This document shows positions 34,440 to 46,018 of a DNA stretch of 64,000 nucleotides, one piece after another. Position numbers and translations under genes: made by a program. The notes below the pieces were generated by a model. It searched no databases. It was given only the letters and a program-made list of their open reading frames with translations, and was not told the origin of the DNA. The stretch's first letter is position 1; every line of letters starts with the position of its first letter. The stretch is from Delphinus delphis (Eukaryota > Chordata > Mammalia > Artiodactyla > Delphinidae): assembly GCF_949987515.2 (NCBI RefSeq), contig NC_082689.1, forward strand, positions 63,507,246 through 63,571,245, in the 5' to 3' direction.

Positions 34440-34674
34440 ACACTACAGATCTAGGTCAGCCTCCCTTAAACTATATCCCCATCATATTCCCTCCCATTCC
34501 CCACACCCCTCTCTTCTGGTGTGTTTGTAGTGCTGTCTAATGTCTTCCAGTCTGTCTTCAAATAGGTTTACATATAGTTTTACATATCTCTACATATAGA
34601 AATATACACATATAATATGCCTATGCTTTTAAATGCTATGTGTATGTAAAAGATAAGTATAAAAATACATGTAA

Positions 34675-34884
34675 GGGCTTCCCTGGTGGCGCAGTGGTTG
34701 AGAGTCTGCCTGCCGATGCAGATGACACGGGTTCGTGCCCCGGTCTGGGAAGATCCCACATGCCACGGAGCGGCTGAGCCCTTGAGCCATGGCCGCTGAG
34801 GCTGTGCGTCCGGAGCCTGTGCTCCGCAACGGGAGAGGCCACAACAGTGAGAGGCCCGCGTACCGCAAAAAAAAAAAAATAAAT
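34675..34884 (+). mobile_element. Cetacean tRNA-SINE, short form, sense, inside old L1
   Basis: Complete copy with an A-rich AAATAAAT tail. TSD 'ata(c/t)atgtaag' at about 34664 and 34888. Confidence 0.94.
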
Positions 34885-35700
34885 AAATATATGTAAGATT
34901 ATTTTCTTTTGTATATGTATATGGTTAATACACACAAATAGCATCATACTATATGTATCAACCTCCATCTTGCTTTTCTTTTTCAGCATCACTTTTGATA
35001 TCTATATCTATATTTATAGATTTAGAGATCTTTTAGCTGTCGTTGAATAGTGGATTGCATGGATATAATACATTTCATTCATCCATTCCCTTATTGATAA
35101 GCATTAAGGTTTTTCCACTTATTTACTAATATTAACAGTGCTTCCGTGAACATCCTTGATGTTTCGCCTCTGCGTACATACATGTGTTTTTCGAGACTGT
35201 ATACTGAGACATAGAATTAGTGAATTACAGGTTATGTGTATTTTCAATTTTATTAGATGCTGCCATATAATACCACTTTATATTCCCAACAGCAAAGTAT
35301 ATTTTTCTCCAAATCCTGATCAGTAATGATATTTTCAGACTGAAATTTTGCTACTTTGATGGTTTAAAGTAGTATCTCAGTGTTGTTTTAATTTATGTTC
35401 TCCTAACATTACTGAGGAGGAGTATGATTTCATGAACGTATTAGACATGTAGATTGCTTCATTTGTGAATTGCTTATTTATATCCTTTGTCTTTTTCTAT
35501 TGCATTGTCTTTTTTTCTATAAATTTCTAAGAATTCTATATATAATACAAATATTAGTCCTTTTCTAATTGTTATTACTGAAAAGACATTTCCCAGTCAA
35601 TTGCTTCTCTTTTAACTTTGCTCAGTGTTTTTAACTATATAGACCTTTTAACGTAGTCAATTTTTTTCCTTTGGGTTGCTCCTTTTGCCTTTTTTTTTTT

Positions 35701-35892
35701 TTTTTTTTTTTTTTGGTTTGCGGGCTGCTCACTGTTGTGGCCTCTCCCATTGCTCTGGACACGCAGGCTCAGCGGCCATGGCTCACGGGCCCAGCCGCTC
35801 CGCGGCATGTGGGATCTTCCGGACCGGGGCACGAACCCACGTCCCCTGCATCGGCAGGCAGACTCTCAACCACTGCGCCACCAGGGAAGCCC
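35701..35892 (-). mobile_element. Cetacean tRNA-SINE, short form, antisense, with internal deletion
   Basis: Poly-T, then 'ggtttgcgggctgctcactg' to 'gccaccagggaagcccc'. About 20 bp of the 'ggagcacaggctcc' region is missing. TSD 'ccttttgcct' at 35691-35700 and 35893-35902. Confidence 0.93.
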
Positions 35893-36915
35893 CCTTTTGC
35901 CTCTTTTAAAGACATGTGTGACCACTATATTTCCTATTCAAAAATTGCCTTAGCTATTCATGTACTTTGACTTACATGAATTTTGGATTCAGGTTATCAA
36001 ATTTGCTGAAGAAATCATTTTGTAATTTTATTGGAACTTACTAAATATGTAGCTTAACTTGAGGAGATATTTTTATTAAAATGTGCCCTTTCATCCTTGA
36101 AAATATTCTTTATTTATTCAGATTTTCTTATTATGCCCTTCACAAAATTTTCAGAATTTCTCTATAAAAATCTAACATTGAAAAAATTAATTTCTTGACA
36201 TTTTATATTTGCCGCTCTTGAGAATGACTTGGTATAAAAAAATTGGTAAAAGAAATACTTTTGAGTTGTTATGCTGACTTTTTATCTTACTGGAAAATTC
36301 TGCTGAATTATCTTATTCATAGTTTTTCTGTTCCTTGATGTTGATAAGATTATCATATCATTTGCAAATAATGACAAATTTTTCTCTTCCTTTCAGAAGT
36401 GGACAACGTGGTTAACTTTTTAAATTTCCAAACCACAACAGATTGACTGATGTGCAATCTCTCTGACACATTCTCTAATTCTTACACTGCTTATTCTTTT
36501 CTTATTCTATTGACTAGGACTTATAGAACAATGTGCAATAGTTGTGGTCTCCAGACTTTAACAGAAATATTTTTAAAGTTTTATCATTAAATATATTTGC
36601 TGAAGGATCTTTAAAAATATCCTTCTCTCGTTAGGTTAAGGAATTTCCTTATTTTACTAATTTACTAAGCATATTTTTTTCATAGAATGCCTTTTCTATA
36701 GCCATTGAAATCACCATTAAAACATGTATTAATGTGATAACATTAACAGTACCTAGATTTTTTTGCTACTGATCGTGACTTTATTTCTGGAATATGTACT
36801 ACTTTATCATTATTAACAAATTTTGCGTTCAATTTACTTATAATTTATTTAGAAAGTTGACATCTATTTTATGCGTGTGTATATATGTATGTATGTAATT
36901 AAAAGTGGTGCCTAT

Positions 36916-37122
36916 GGGGCTTCCCTGGTGGTGCAGTGGTTGAGGGTCCGCCTGCCGATGCAGGGGACGCGGGTTTGTGCCCCGGTCTGGGAGGATCCCA
37001 CATGCCGCGGAGCGGTTGGGCCCGTGAGCCATGGCCGCTGAGCCTGCGCGTCCGGAGCCCGTGCTCCGCAACGGGAGAGGCCACAACAGTGAGAGGCCCG
37101 CGTGTCACCAAAAAAAAAAAAA
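36916..37122 (+). mobile_element. Cetacean tRNA-SINE, short form, sense
   Basis: Complete copy. TSD 'aaaagtggtgccta' at 36901-36914 and 37123-37136. Confidence 0.96.
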
Positions 37123-37179
37123 AAAAGTGGTGCCTAACTCTGTTCATTTAAACACTTCCATTTAATTTTGCCCCTTTGG

Positions 37180-37455
37180 TTTATTAAATACCTGAGAAGT
37201 AAACTATCTTTTCTTCATGGGGAACTTCTCTGAACTCCAGCCTAAATTAGAGCCCTTTGTTAGCCCTCTCACTCTACCCTGTATTATAATTACATAGTTA
37301 TCTATGAAGTTGATTATTGACCGAGTCACCCACTAGGCTTTAAGTTCCATAAGGTCAGGGGATTTTATCTGTTTAACTCACTGCTGTAATCCTGGGGCCT
37401 AACTTGCAATTACTACATAGTAGACACTTTAAAAATTATTTGTGGAATGAATACA
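37180..37455 (+). mobile_element. L2 LINE 3' end, sense
   Basis: 'ctaggctttaagttccataa', 'gttaactcactgctgtaatc'-type wording, 'tacatagtagacactttaaa', ending 'gtggaatgaata'. Confidence 0.7.
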
Positions 37456-38504
37456 TGATTAAATAAATAGTAGTTTGAAAGCTGATGATGTTCCAGGGTC
37501 TTTCTCTGTTTAAAACTTGCCAGATGTTGATATAACAACTCAATGTTCGTTACTAGGCTGCTTTTTCCAATATCTTCCCCTACTTAGACTGATATGCCAA
37601 AGTATTTCTTTGAAGTCCCTGAGACTGGATAAATCCCAGTGAACCCCCTTTCTCCTCACTTAGTACACTGCACATCATGACAAATCAGGGTAGTTTTCTA
37701 AACTTAGCAATTAAATATTACTGAAACAAACACACCGCCTAGTAAGTATTTTTTTCCATTTTCATCTATGGGAAATTGTACATTCACATGCTTCAACGCA
37801 TCCTACAAACCAAAGCACAATTAAGCAATGATTGTTACTCAAGAGTTGGTAAACACTGACTTTTCAAGGCCAAAGATAAATGTGCCAAAAGCCAGCTCTG
37901 GATGGGGCCTCCAGATCCTTGGAGATTAGTCAAATAGAGAGAGGCAGTCAGCCTTTCACACCACAGCTCCTTGGAAGGTACCAGGAATTCTGTGGACAGT
38001 ATCTTGTTTCTCTGATTCCCTTTCTCACCAAAGGTTCCTAATTTTCAACACAATTGTTGACATTTAGGCTAGTTCCAGAGTGTTTAACAGTTGACTAAAG
38101 GTAATCTCATTCTTTGCCCTTAATTACACCTTTGAGGACGTTCTGGGGAATTGTCAAAACATTTTTTTTTCTGATTTCTTAGTAGTAAACATGTCATCAT
38201 TAAGAAAAGGAATAGCCACCTTTTGCCAGTAGTGACATTTTAAAATTAATTAATTTTACTTTACTATATTAATATCCCAAAATAATTGGAGGCAGTTGCA
38301 AATTTCCACCAATTATTAGGCTACCCATAGTGGTTAAAATTATTTAATGCATTGCTAAAATCGCATGGTATTCAAAGTTTGTCAATTTTACAATTCCAGT
38401 TTACAATTAAATCCTGGATAAGTTTTAATTCAAAGGGTGCTTTTTTAAAATGAGCAAATTCATTTTTTTCATGGACAAAAGTAGAATTTGTTCATTTAAA
38501 AGAT
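37456..38504. other. Non-repetitive stretch; AT-rich conserved-looking block at 38230-38500
   Basis: No repeat or exon. The right end is AT-rich with multiple TAATTA/ATTAAT homeodomain-type cores. Candidate conserved noncoding element, by composition only. Confidence 0.3.
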
Positions 38505-38615
38505 GCATCCTTTGAATGACAACTTATTCAAGACATCATGAGTTGAAAACTGTACTAGGTGCTGGGCACAAAGTATGTTCCCCACCATCATGGAACTTAT
38601 AGGCGTGTAAGGGAA
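38505..38615 (-). mobile_element. L2 LINE 3' end fragment, antisense
   Basis: 'ctaggtgctgggcacaaagt' and 'catcatggaacttatagg' are the antisense L2 end. Confidence 0.6.
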
Positions 38616-38758
38616 TGGGTAGTTTTGTACTGTATCAGCCTAGCTTCCCCTTTTGTGTATAGTTCTGGTTTAATGTTGGCCACAAGAAACATCATCACTG
38701 TGAAATTCGGAAGGGGAGGGGAAGGGGAAGTAGGTGTAAGGCACCAGGCACTGCTGCC

Positions 38759-38945
38759 CTCATACACGTTGTCACTGCTCTGCTGGCTCACCTTGTTGGC
38801 ATCGAGCAGCAGCCAGCCGGCAGCTTCTGCTACTCCTACCCCAGACTCCCTCTGCTTTTCTGAGTCCTGGGCCAGATATTTGTGTATTTCCATGGAGAAG
38901 GGTACCAGCTTCTTCCACACGTTTACCACATCATGAAGGTAGGAG
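38759..38945 (-). other. Unidentified coding-like segment (possible exon or retrocopy scrap)
   Basis: On the minus strand one frame stays open through this GC-richer segment. It reads as LHDVVNVWKKLVPFSMEIHK, then YLAQDSEKQRESGVGVAEAA and GWLLLDANK, which looks protein-like in composition. A GTGAG donor-like site follows the last Lys codon. I see no convincing acceptor AG upstream. The continuing frame to 38597 looks noncoding. I do not recognise the protein. It sits between an L2 scrap and an LTR and could be an orphan exon, a fragment of a processed pseudogene, or chance. Confidence 0.25.
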
Positions 38946-38947
38946 GT

Positions 38948-39272
38948 TGCTATAGACTGAATGGTTGTGTCCCTTCAAAATTCATATGTTGAAATCTAAT
39001 CTCCAACTTGATGGTTTTTGGAGAGGAAGCCTTTGAGAGATGATGAGTATAAAAGAGATCCCAGAGAGTTTCCCCATTCTTCCACCGGGTGAGGTTACAG
39101 AGAGAAGATGGGAATCTACGAAACAGGAAGTGGGCTCTCACCAGACACTGAATCTGTTGGCATCTTGATCTTGGACTTCCCAAAGTCCAGAACTGTGAGA
39201 AATAAACTTCTATTGTTTATAAGCCACCCAGTCTATGGCATGTTGCTATAGCAACCTGAATACGCTAAGACA
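38948..39272 (+). mobile_element. MaLR-type solo LTR, sense
   Basis: It begins 'tgctatagactgaatggttg' and ends 'gaatacgctaagaca', with 'ccagaactgtgagaaataaa' and 'ttataagccacccagtctat' near the 3' end. TG...CA termini and a perfect 5-bp TSD 'gaggt' (38943-38947, 39273-39277) define it exactly. No internal sequence or second LTR. Confidence 0.88.
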
Positions 39273-39277
39273 GAGGT

Positions 39278-39639
39278 GGTGTGAGATGAACATGGGTTCT
39301 GGTTGTCTTCATGGGTTATTGTTTATCCTTACTCTCCCCGCTTCATGCCTAGCATTTCTTCCTAACTGCTAATCCTGCTGACCTATGGAGACTTCAGGCC
39401 CACCACCAGAGGCAAGACAACAGCCTTCCATAGACTTCACCGGCATCCAGAATTGCGTAAGGACTAATCACTATAATACTTCTTGCTTTTGATATTACTC
39501 AGGGTGGTTCTGTTTCTCTGATCAAATCTGAGTGATACAGGGAGACAGACATTGCTCAAAGAATCGTGCACTATACTCTACAGTTACCACTTGGTAGGGA
39601 TTTCAAGGAGGAGTATGAGCTACAGTGAGATCATACAAA
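39278..39639. other. Unassigned stretch
   Basis: No recognised repeat or exon. Confidence 0.35.
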
Positions 39640-39970
39640 TACAGTGCCTTAATTTAGATTGGGGAAGCAGGTGTCAGGGAAAGCCCCTTTGAAGAAGTAA
39701 TATGTTAGCTGAGATCTGGAGTTTGAGTAGACACTAGCCAGGTCAAGAGTTAGACAAGAAGAATAGCAGTGGGCAAGAGCTCTGAGGACTGCCCCACTGG
39801 AGGAACTGAAAGAAGATGAGAGTGGCCAGGACAGAGGGAAGGAGACACTGAGTGGTAGAAGGGCCAGGTTATCAGGGCCCTGTGCCCAGTTCAAGGTCTT
39901 GAGGCTTTACTCAACGGGGATATAACAGGAGCAGTTTTCTGTTTTTAAAAGACTTCTCTGGGTGCTATGT
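39640..39970 (-). mobile_element. L2 LINE, antisense
   Basis: 'gctgagatctggagtttgag', 'gaggaactgaaagaagatga..gagtggccagg', 'gttatcagggccctgtgccc', 'agacttctctgggtgct' follow the reverse complement of the L2 3' region. Confidence 0.65.
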
Positions 39971-40336
39971 AAACAAAGTGATTATCTATATATTTGCAAA
40001 TGATCATCTGTTGGTTGACAATTAAGCATTTTCTATAATGGAATTCAAAATTCAGCACTTGGCTGTCTCTTGAAATAAAAATTACCTGTCAAAAACTCAA
40101 GATTGTGGAAAAATAAAGACTTGGCCCCATAGCACTCAAAGCCTGACTATCACATATATGGAAGGCAGCTTAATTGTTATTCTTGATGAATCACATTGTA
40201 ATATGATAGATGCCTTATGCCTTCACATTTTTGGCAGTAGTGAGCAAGGAAAACTCTACACTGTCAAGATCGTAACTGCAAAAAATGAATTAGAAAGAGA
40301 AGATTATTTGAACCTCAGTTTAAAAACATGCCGACT

Positions 40337-40678
40337 AGGGCTTCCCTGGTGACACAGTGGTTAAGAATCCACCTGCCAATGCAGGGGACATGGGTTCAAT
40401 CCCTGGTCTGGGAAGATCCCACATGCCTCAGAGCAACTAAGCCCATGCGCCACGACTACTGAGCCAGAGCTCTAGAACCCACAAGCCACAACTACTGAGC
40501 CCATGTACCACAACTACTGAAGCCCGCATGCCTAGAGCCCATGCTACACAACAAGAGAAGCCACCGCAATGAGAAGCCTGCGCACCACAATGAAGCGTAG
40601 CCCCTGCTCACCACAACTACAGAAAGTGCACTCGCAGCAACAAAGACCCAAAACAGCCAAAAATAAATTAATTAATTT
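40337..40678 (+). mobile_element. Cetartiodactyl tRNA-SINE, long form, sense
   Basis: 'gcttccctggtgacacagtg' to 'aaataaattaattaattt'. TSD 'aaaaacatgc(c/t)gac' at 40322 and 40681. Confidence 0.94.
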
Positions 40679-40694
40679 AAAAAAACATGCTGAC

Positions 40695-40985
40695 CTTATT
40701 CTGACACAGAAGTCTTCTTAAATATCATGAAATCTGTCTCTTTACATTAGATCTTGAGTTAACCACATGGCGATAATTTTGCCTGTACAAAACATCTTGT
40801 TCTAGCAATGGAGATGCCTTCCACCACCTCTGTTGCACTCCAGATTTTTGTTATCCATTTTTATTTCTTCTAAGGAAGGAGGGTTGGGGCTATAATTCAT
40901 CAAATTTCAAAACTGTATTTCCAGGACTCTTTGCTAACTTAAATGGCCAAAATCTGAGGCATATAAAGAAAAAAAATAACAGAGG

Positions 40986-41016
<31 letters not shown>

Positions 41017-41050
41017 ATATGGAGAAGTAAGGGAAGACTGGCTTAAGAAC
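40695..41050. other. Unassigned stretch with an ATG trinucleotide repeat
   Basis: Ordinary sequence plus (ATG)n at 40984-41014. Confidence 0.4.
40984..41014. repeat. (GAT)n trinucleotide microsatellite, about 10 units
   Basis: Pure 'gatgatgat' run. Confidence 0.95.
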
Positions 41051-41700
41051 AAGTTCTTTAGGAGCTGCAGATGGCGGTGGCGGCGGCTGCCTTTGGGGTT
41101 GAGGAGTGGGTTCACAGTAAAGGTGCTAAGAAAGAGAACGTAAGACAGTAAAATAATTAAATATTTTTACTGAGCCGTGTGGCTGACAGGGTCTTGGTGC
41201 TCTGGCCGTGTGCCAGGCCAGTGCCTCTGAGGTGGGAGAGCCGAGGTCAGCACATTGGTCCACGAGAGACACCCCAGCTGCACGTAATATCAATCAGCAA
41301 GAGTTCTCCCAGAGATCTCCATCTCAACGCTAAGCCCCAGCTCCATTCAACAACCAGCAAGCTACAGTGCTGGACACCCTATGCCAAACAACTAGCAAGA
41401 CAGGAGCACAGCCCCACCCATTAGCAGAGAGGCTGCCTAAAATCATATAAGGTCACAGACACCCCAAAACACAGCACCGGACATGGTCCTGCCCACCAGA
41501 AAGACAAGATCCAGCCTTATCTACCAGAACACAGACACCAGTCCCCTCCAACAGGAAGCCTACACAACCCACTAAACCAAACTTACCCATTGGGGGCAGA
41601 AACCAAAAACAATGGAAACTATGAACCTGCAGTCTGCAGAAAGGAGACCCCCAAATACAGTAAGTTAAGCAAAATAAGAAGACAGAGAAATACACAGCAG

Positions 41701-42552
41701 ATGAAGGAGCAAGATAAAAACCCACCAGACCAAACAAATGATGAGGAAATAGGCAGTCTACCTGAAAAAGAATTCAGAGTAATGATAGTAAAGATGATCC
41801 AAAAACTTGGAAATAGAATGGAAAAAATACACGAAACTTTAACAAAGACCTAGGAGAACTAAAGAGCAAACAAACAATGATGAACAACACAATAAATGAA
41901 ATTTAAAATTCTCTAGAAGGAATCAATAGAAGAATAACTGAAGCAGAAGAATGGACAAGTGACCTGGAAGATAAAATAGTGTAAATAACTACTGCAGAGC
42001 AGAATAAAGAAAAAATGAAAAGAATTGAGGACAGTCTCAGAGACCTCTGAGACAACATTAAACGCACCAACAAATGAATTATAGGGGTACCCAAAGAAGA
42101 AGAGAGAAAGAAAGGGGCTGAGAAAATATTTGAAGAGATTATAGTTGAAAACTTCCCTAATATGGGAAAGGAAATAGTCAAGTCCAGGAAGCACAGAGAG
42201 TCCCATAAAAGATAAATCCAAGGAAAAACATGCCAAGACACATATAAACCAAACTATCAAAAATTAAAGAAAAAATATTAAAAACAGCAAGGGAAAAACA
42301 ACAAATAACATACAAGGGAAACCCCATAAGGTTAACAGCTGACCTTTAGCAAAAACTCTGCAAGCCAGAAGGGAGTGGCAGGACATATTTAAAGTGATGA
42401 AAGAGAAAAAGCTACAAGCAAGATTACTCCACCCAGAAAGGACCTCATTCAGGTTCGATGGAGAAGTTAAAACCTTTACAGACAAGCAAAAGCTAAGAGA
42501 ATTCAGCACCACCAAACCAGCTTTACAACAAATCCTAAAGGAACTTCTCTAG
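41701..42552 (+). pseudogene. L1 ORF1 (RNA-binding chaperone), decayed, outer L1
   Basis: Starts MKEQDKNPPDQTNDEEIGSL, the L1 ORF1p N-terminal region preceding its coiled coil. A single-base loss near 41840 shifts the frame and brings in a stop at 41851-41853. Further stops follow. The C-terminal domain is still recognisable in another frame ('gcaagccagaagggagtggc' area), and the expected terminal stop is at about 42550-42552. In L1, ORF1p trimers coat the element RNA in a cytoplasmic RNP; this copy cannot make the protein. Confidence 0.85.
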
Positions 42553-43537
42553 GCAGGCGACACAAGAGAAGGAAAAGACCTACAATAACAAACCCAAAAT
42601 AATTAAGAAAATGGTAATAAGAACATACATATCGATAACTACCTTAAATGTAAATGGATTAAATGCTCCCACCAAAAGACGTAGACTGGCTGAATGGATA
42701 CAAAAACAAGGAACATATATATGCTGTCTACAAGAGACCCACTTCAGACCTAGGGACACATACAGACTGAAAGTGAAGGATGGAAAAAATACTCCATACA
42801 AATGGAAATCAAATGAAAGCTGGAGTAGCAATTCTCATATCAGAAAAAATATACTTTAAAATAAAGACTATTACAAGAGACAAAGAAGGACACTACATAA
42901 TGATCAAGGGATCAATCCAAGAAGAAGATATAATAACTGTAAATATTTATGCACCCAACATAGGAGCACCTCAATATATAAGGCAAATTCTAACAGCCAT
43001 AAAAGGGGAAATCAATAGTAACACAATCATAGTAGGGGACTTTAATACCCCACTTTCACCAATGGACAGATCATCCAAAATGAAAATAAATAACGAAACA
43101 CAAGCTTTAAATGATACATTAAACAAGATGGACTTAATTGATATTTATAGGACATTCCATCCAAAAACAACAGAATACACTTTCTTCTCAAGTGCTCATG
43201 GAACATTCTCCAGGATAGATCATATCTTGGGTCACAAATCAACCTTGGTAAATTTAAGAAGATTGAAATCGTATCAAGTATCTTTGCCGACCACACGCTA
43301 TGAGACTAGGTATCAATTACAGGAAAAAATCTGTAAAAAATACAAACACATGGAGGCTAAACAATACACTACTTAATAACCAAGAGAGCACTGAAAAAAT
43401 CAAAGAGGATATCAAAAAATAGCTAGGAACAAATGACAATGAAAACAAGACGACCCAAAACCTATGGGATGCAGCAAAAGCAGTTCCAAGAGGGAAGTTT
43501 ATAGCAATACAATCCTACCTCAAGAAACAAGAAACAG

Positions 43538-43759
43538 GGTTTCCCTGGTGGCGCAGTTGTTGGGAGTCAGCCTGCCGATGCAGGTGACACGGGTTCGTGC
43601 CCCGGTCCGGGAAGATCCCACATGCCACGGAGCGACTGGGCCCATTGGCCATGGCTGCTGAGCCTGTGCCTCCAGAGCCTGTGCTCCGCAATGGAAGAAA
43701 CCACAGCAGTGAGAGGTCTGCCTACTGCAAAAAAAAAAGAAAAAAACAAAAAAAAAACA
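43538..43759 (+). mobile_element. Cetacean tRNA-SINE, short form, sense, in outer L1 ORF2
   Basis: 'gtttccctggtggcgcagtt' to the A-rich tail. The flanking target is A-rich, so the TSD is not sharply defined. Confidence 0.92.
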
Positions 43760-45657
43760 TCTCAAATAAACAACCTAACCTTACACCTAAAGCAATTAAA
43801 GAAAGAAGAACAAAAAATACCCCGAAGTTAGCAGAAGGAAAGAAATCATAAAGATCAGATCAGAAAAAAATGAAAAAGAAATGAAGGAAATGATAGCAAA
43901 GATCGATAAAACTAAAAGCTTGTTCTTTGAGAAGGTAAACCAAATTGATAAACCTTAGACAAACTCATCAAGGAAAAAAGGGAGAAGACTCAAATCAACA
44001 GAATTAGAAATGAAAAAGGAGAAGTAACAACTGACACTGAAGAAATACAAAGGATCATGAGCAATTACTATGAGAAACTGTATGCCAATAAAATAGACAA
44101 CCTGGAAGAAATATACAAATTTTTAGGAAAACGCAACCTTCTGAGACTGAACCAGGAAAAAATAGAAAATATAAACAGACTATCACAAGCACTGAAACTG
44201 AGACTGTGATTAAAAATCAAAGCCCAGGACCAGATGGCTTCACAGGTGAATTCTATTAAACATTTAGAGAAGAGCTAACACCTATCCTTCTCAAACTCTT
44301 CCAAATTATAGCAGAGGGAGGAACACTCCCAAACTCATTCTATGAGGCCACCATCACCCGGATACCAAAACCAGACAGAGATGCCACTAAAAAAGAAAAC
44401 TACAGGTCAATATCACTGATGAACATAGATGCAAAAATCCTTAACAAAATACTAGCAAACAGTATCCAACAGCACATTAAAAGGATCATACACCATGATC
44501 AAGTAGGATTTATCCCAGGGATGCAAGAATTCTTCAATATATGCAAATCAATCAATGTGACACCATATTAACAAATTGAAGGAGAAAAACCATATGATCA
44601 TCTGAATAGATGAGGAAAAAGCTTTTGACAAAATTCAACACCCATTTATGTTAAAAAAAAAAAAAATCCCTCCAGAAGTTAGGAATAGAGGGAACTTACC
44701 TCAACATAATAAAGGCCATATATGGCAAACCAACAGCCAGCATCGTTCTCAGTGGTGAAAAACTGAAACTATTTCCTCTAAGATCAAGAAAAAGGCAAGG
44801 TTGCCCACTCTCACCACTATTATTCAATAAAGTTTTGGAGATTTTAGCCACAGCAATCAGAGAAGAAAAAGAAATAAAAGGAATCCAAATCAGAAAAGAA
44901 GAAAAGCTGTCACTGTTTGCAGATGACATGATACTATACATAAAGAATCCTAAAGATGCTACCAGAAAACTACCAGAGCAAATCAATGAGTGTGGTAAAG
45001 TAGCAGGATACAAAATTAATGCAAAGAAATCTCTTGCATTCCTATACACTAATGATCAAAAATCTGAAAGAGAAATTAAGGAAACACTCCTATTTACCAT
45101 TCAACAAAAAGAAAAACATACCTAGGAGTAAACCTACCTAAAGAAACAAAAGACCTGTATGCAGAAAAGTATAAGACACTGATGAAAGAAATTAAAGATG
45201 ATACAAACAGGAGAGATATACCATGTTCTTGAATTGGAAGAATCAACATTCTGAAAATGACTATACTACCCAAAGCAATCTACACAATGCAATCCCTATC
45301 AGATTACCAATGGCATTTTTCATGAACTAGAAAAAAAAATTTCACAATTTGTATGGAAACACAAAAGACCCCGAATAGCCAAAGCAGTCTTGAGAAAGAA
45401 AAATTGAGCTGGAGGAATCTGGCACCCAGACTTCAGACTTTACGACAAAGCCACAGTAATCAAGACAGTATGGTACTGGCACAAAAACAGAAATATAGAT
45501 CAATGTTACAGGATAGAAAGCCCAGAGATACACCCTTGCACCTGTGGTCACCTAATCTATGACAAAGGAGGCAACAATATACAATGGAGAAAAGACAGTA
45601 TCTTCAAGAAATGGTGCTGGGAAAACCGGAGAGCTACATGTTAAAGAATGAAATTGG

Positions 45658-46018
45658 GGGCTTCCCTGGTGGCACAATGGTTAAGAATCTGCCTGCTAAT
45701 GGAGGGGACACGGGTTTGAGTTTGGGAAGATCCCACATGCCGTGGAACAACTACGCTCGTGTGCCACAACTACTGAGCCTGGCTCTAGAGCCTGCAAGCC
45801 ACAACTACTGAGCCCACACGCCACAACTACTGAAGCCCGTGCACCTAGAGCCCGTGCTCCACAACAAGAGAAGCCACAACAATGTGAAGGCTGCGCACCA
45901 CAATGAAGAGTAGCTCCCACTCACCGCAGCTAGAGAAAGCCTGTGCACAGCACCGAAGACCCATCACAGCCATAAATGAACGAATGAATGAATGAATGAA
46001 TGAATTTATTTTTTAAAA
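45658..46018 (+). mobile_element. Cetartiodactyl tRNA-SINE, long form, sense, in outer L1 ORF2
   Basis: 'gcttccctggtggcacaatg' to an (AATG)n/A-rich tail. Perfect 15-bp TSDs 'aaagaatgaaattgg' at 45643-45657 and 46019-46033. About 15-20 bp of the B-box region is missing. Confidence 0.95.

Larger units (their letters stand above)
34440..36900 (-). mobile_element. Ancient L1M-type LINE, antisense, about 2 kb excluding nested SINEs
   Basis: It follows the antisense L1 ORF2 order in heavily mutated form: 'gttgaatagtggattgcatg', 'attgataagcattaaggttt', 'cagtgcttccgtgaacatcc', 'gtatctcagtgttgttttaa', 'tgtgaattgcttatttatat', 'catatcatttgcaaataatg', 'attctattgactaggactta'. Divergence far exceeds that of the L1s at 41-53 kb, so it belongs to a much older family. 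The ends are approximate. Confidence 0.7.

Noticed and set aside
42264..42831. Antisense frames (membrane-protein-like, Phe/Leu-rich) opposite L1 ORFs
   Set aside because: Reverse-strand shadows of A-rich L1 coding sequence, which translate as T-rich hydrophobic codons.
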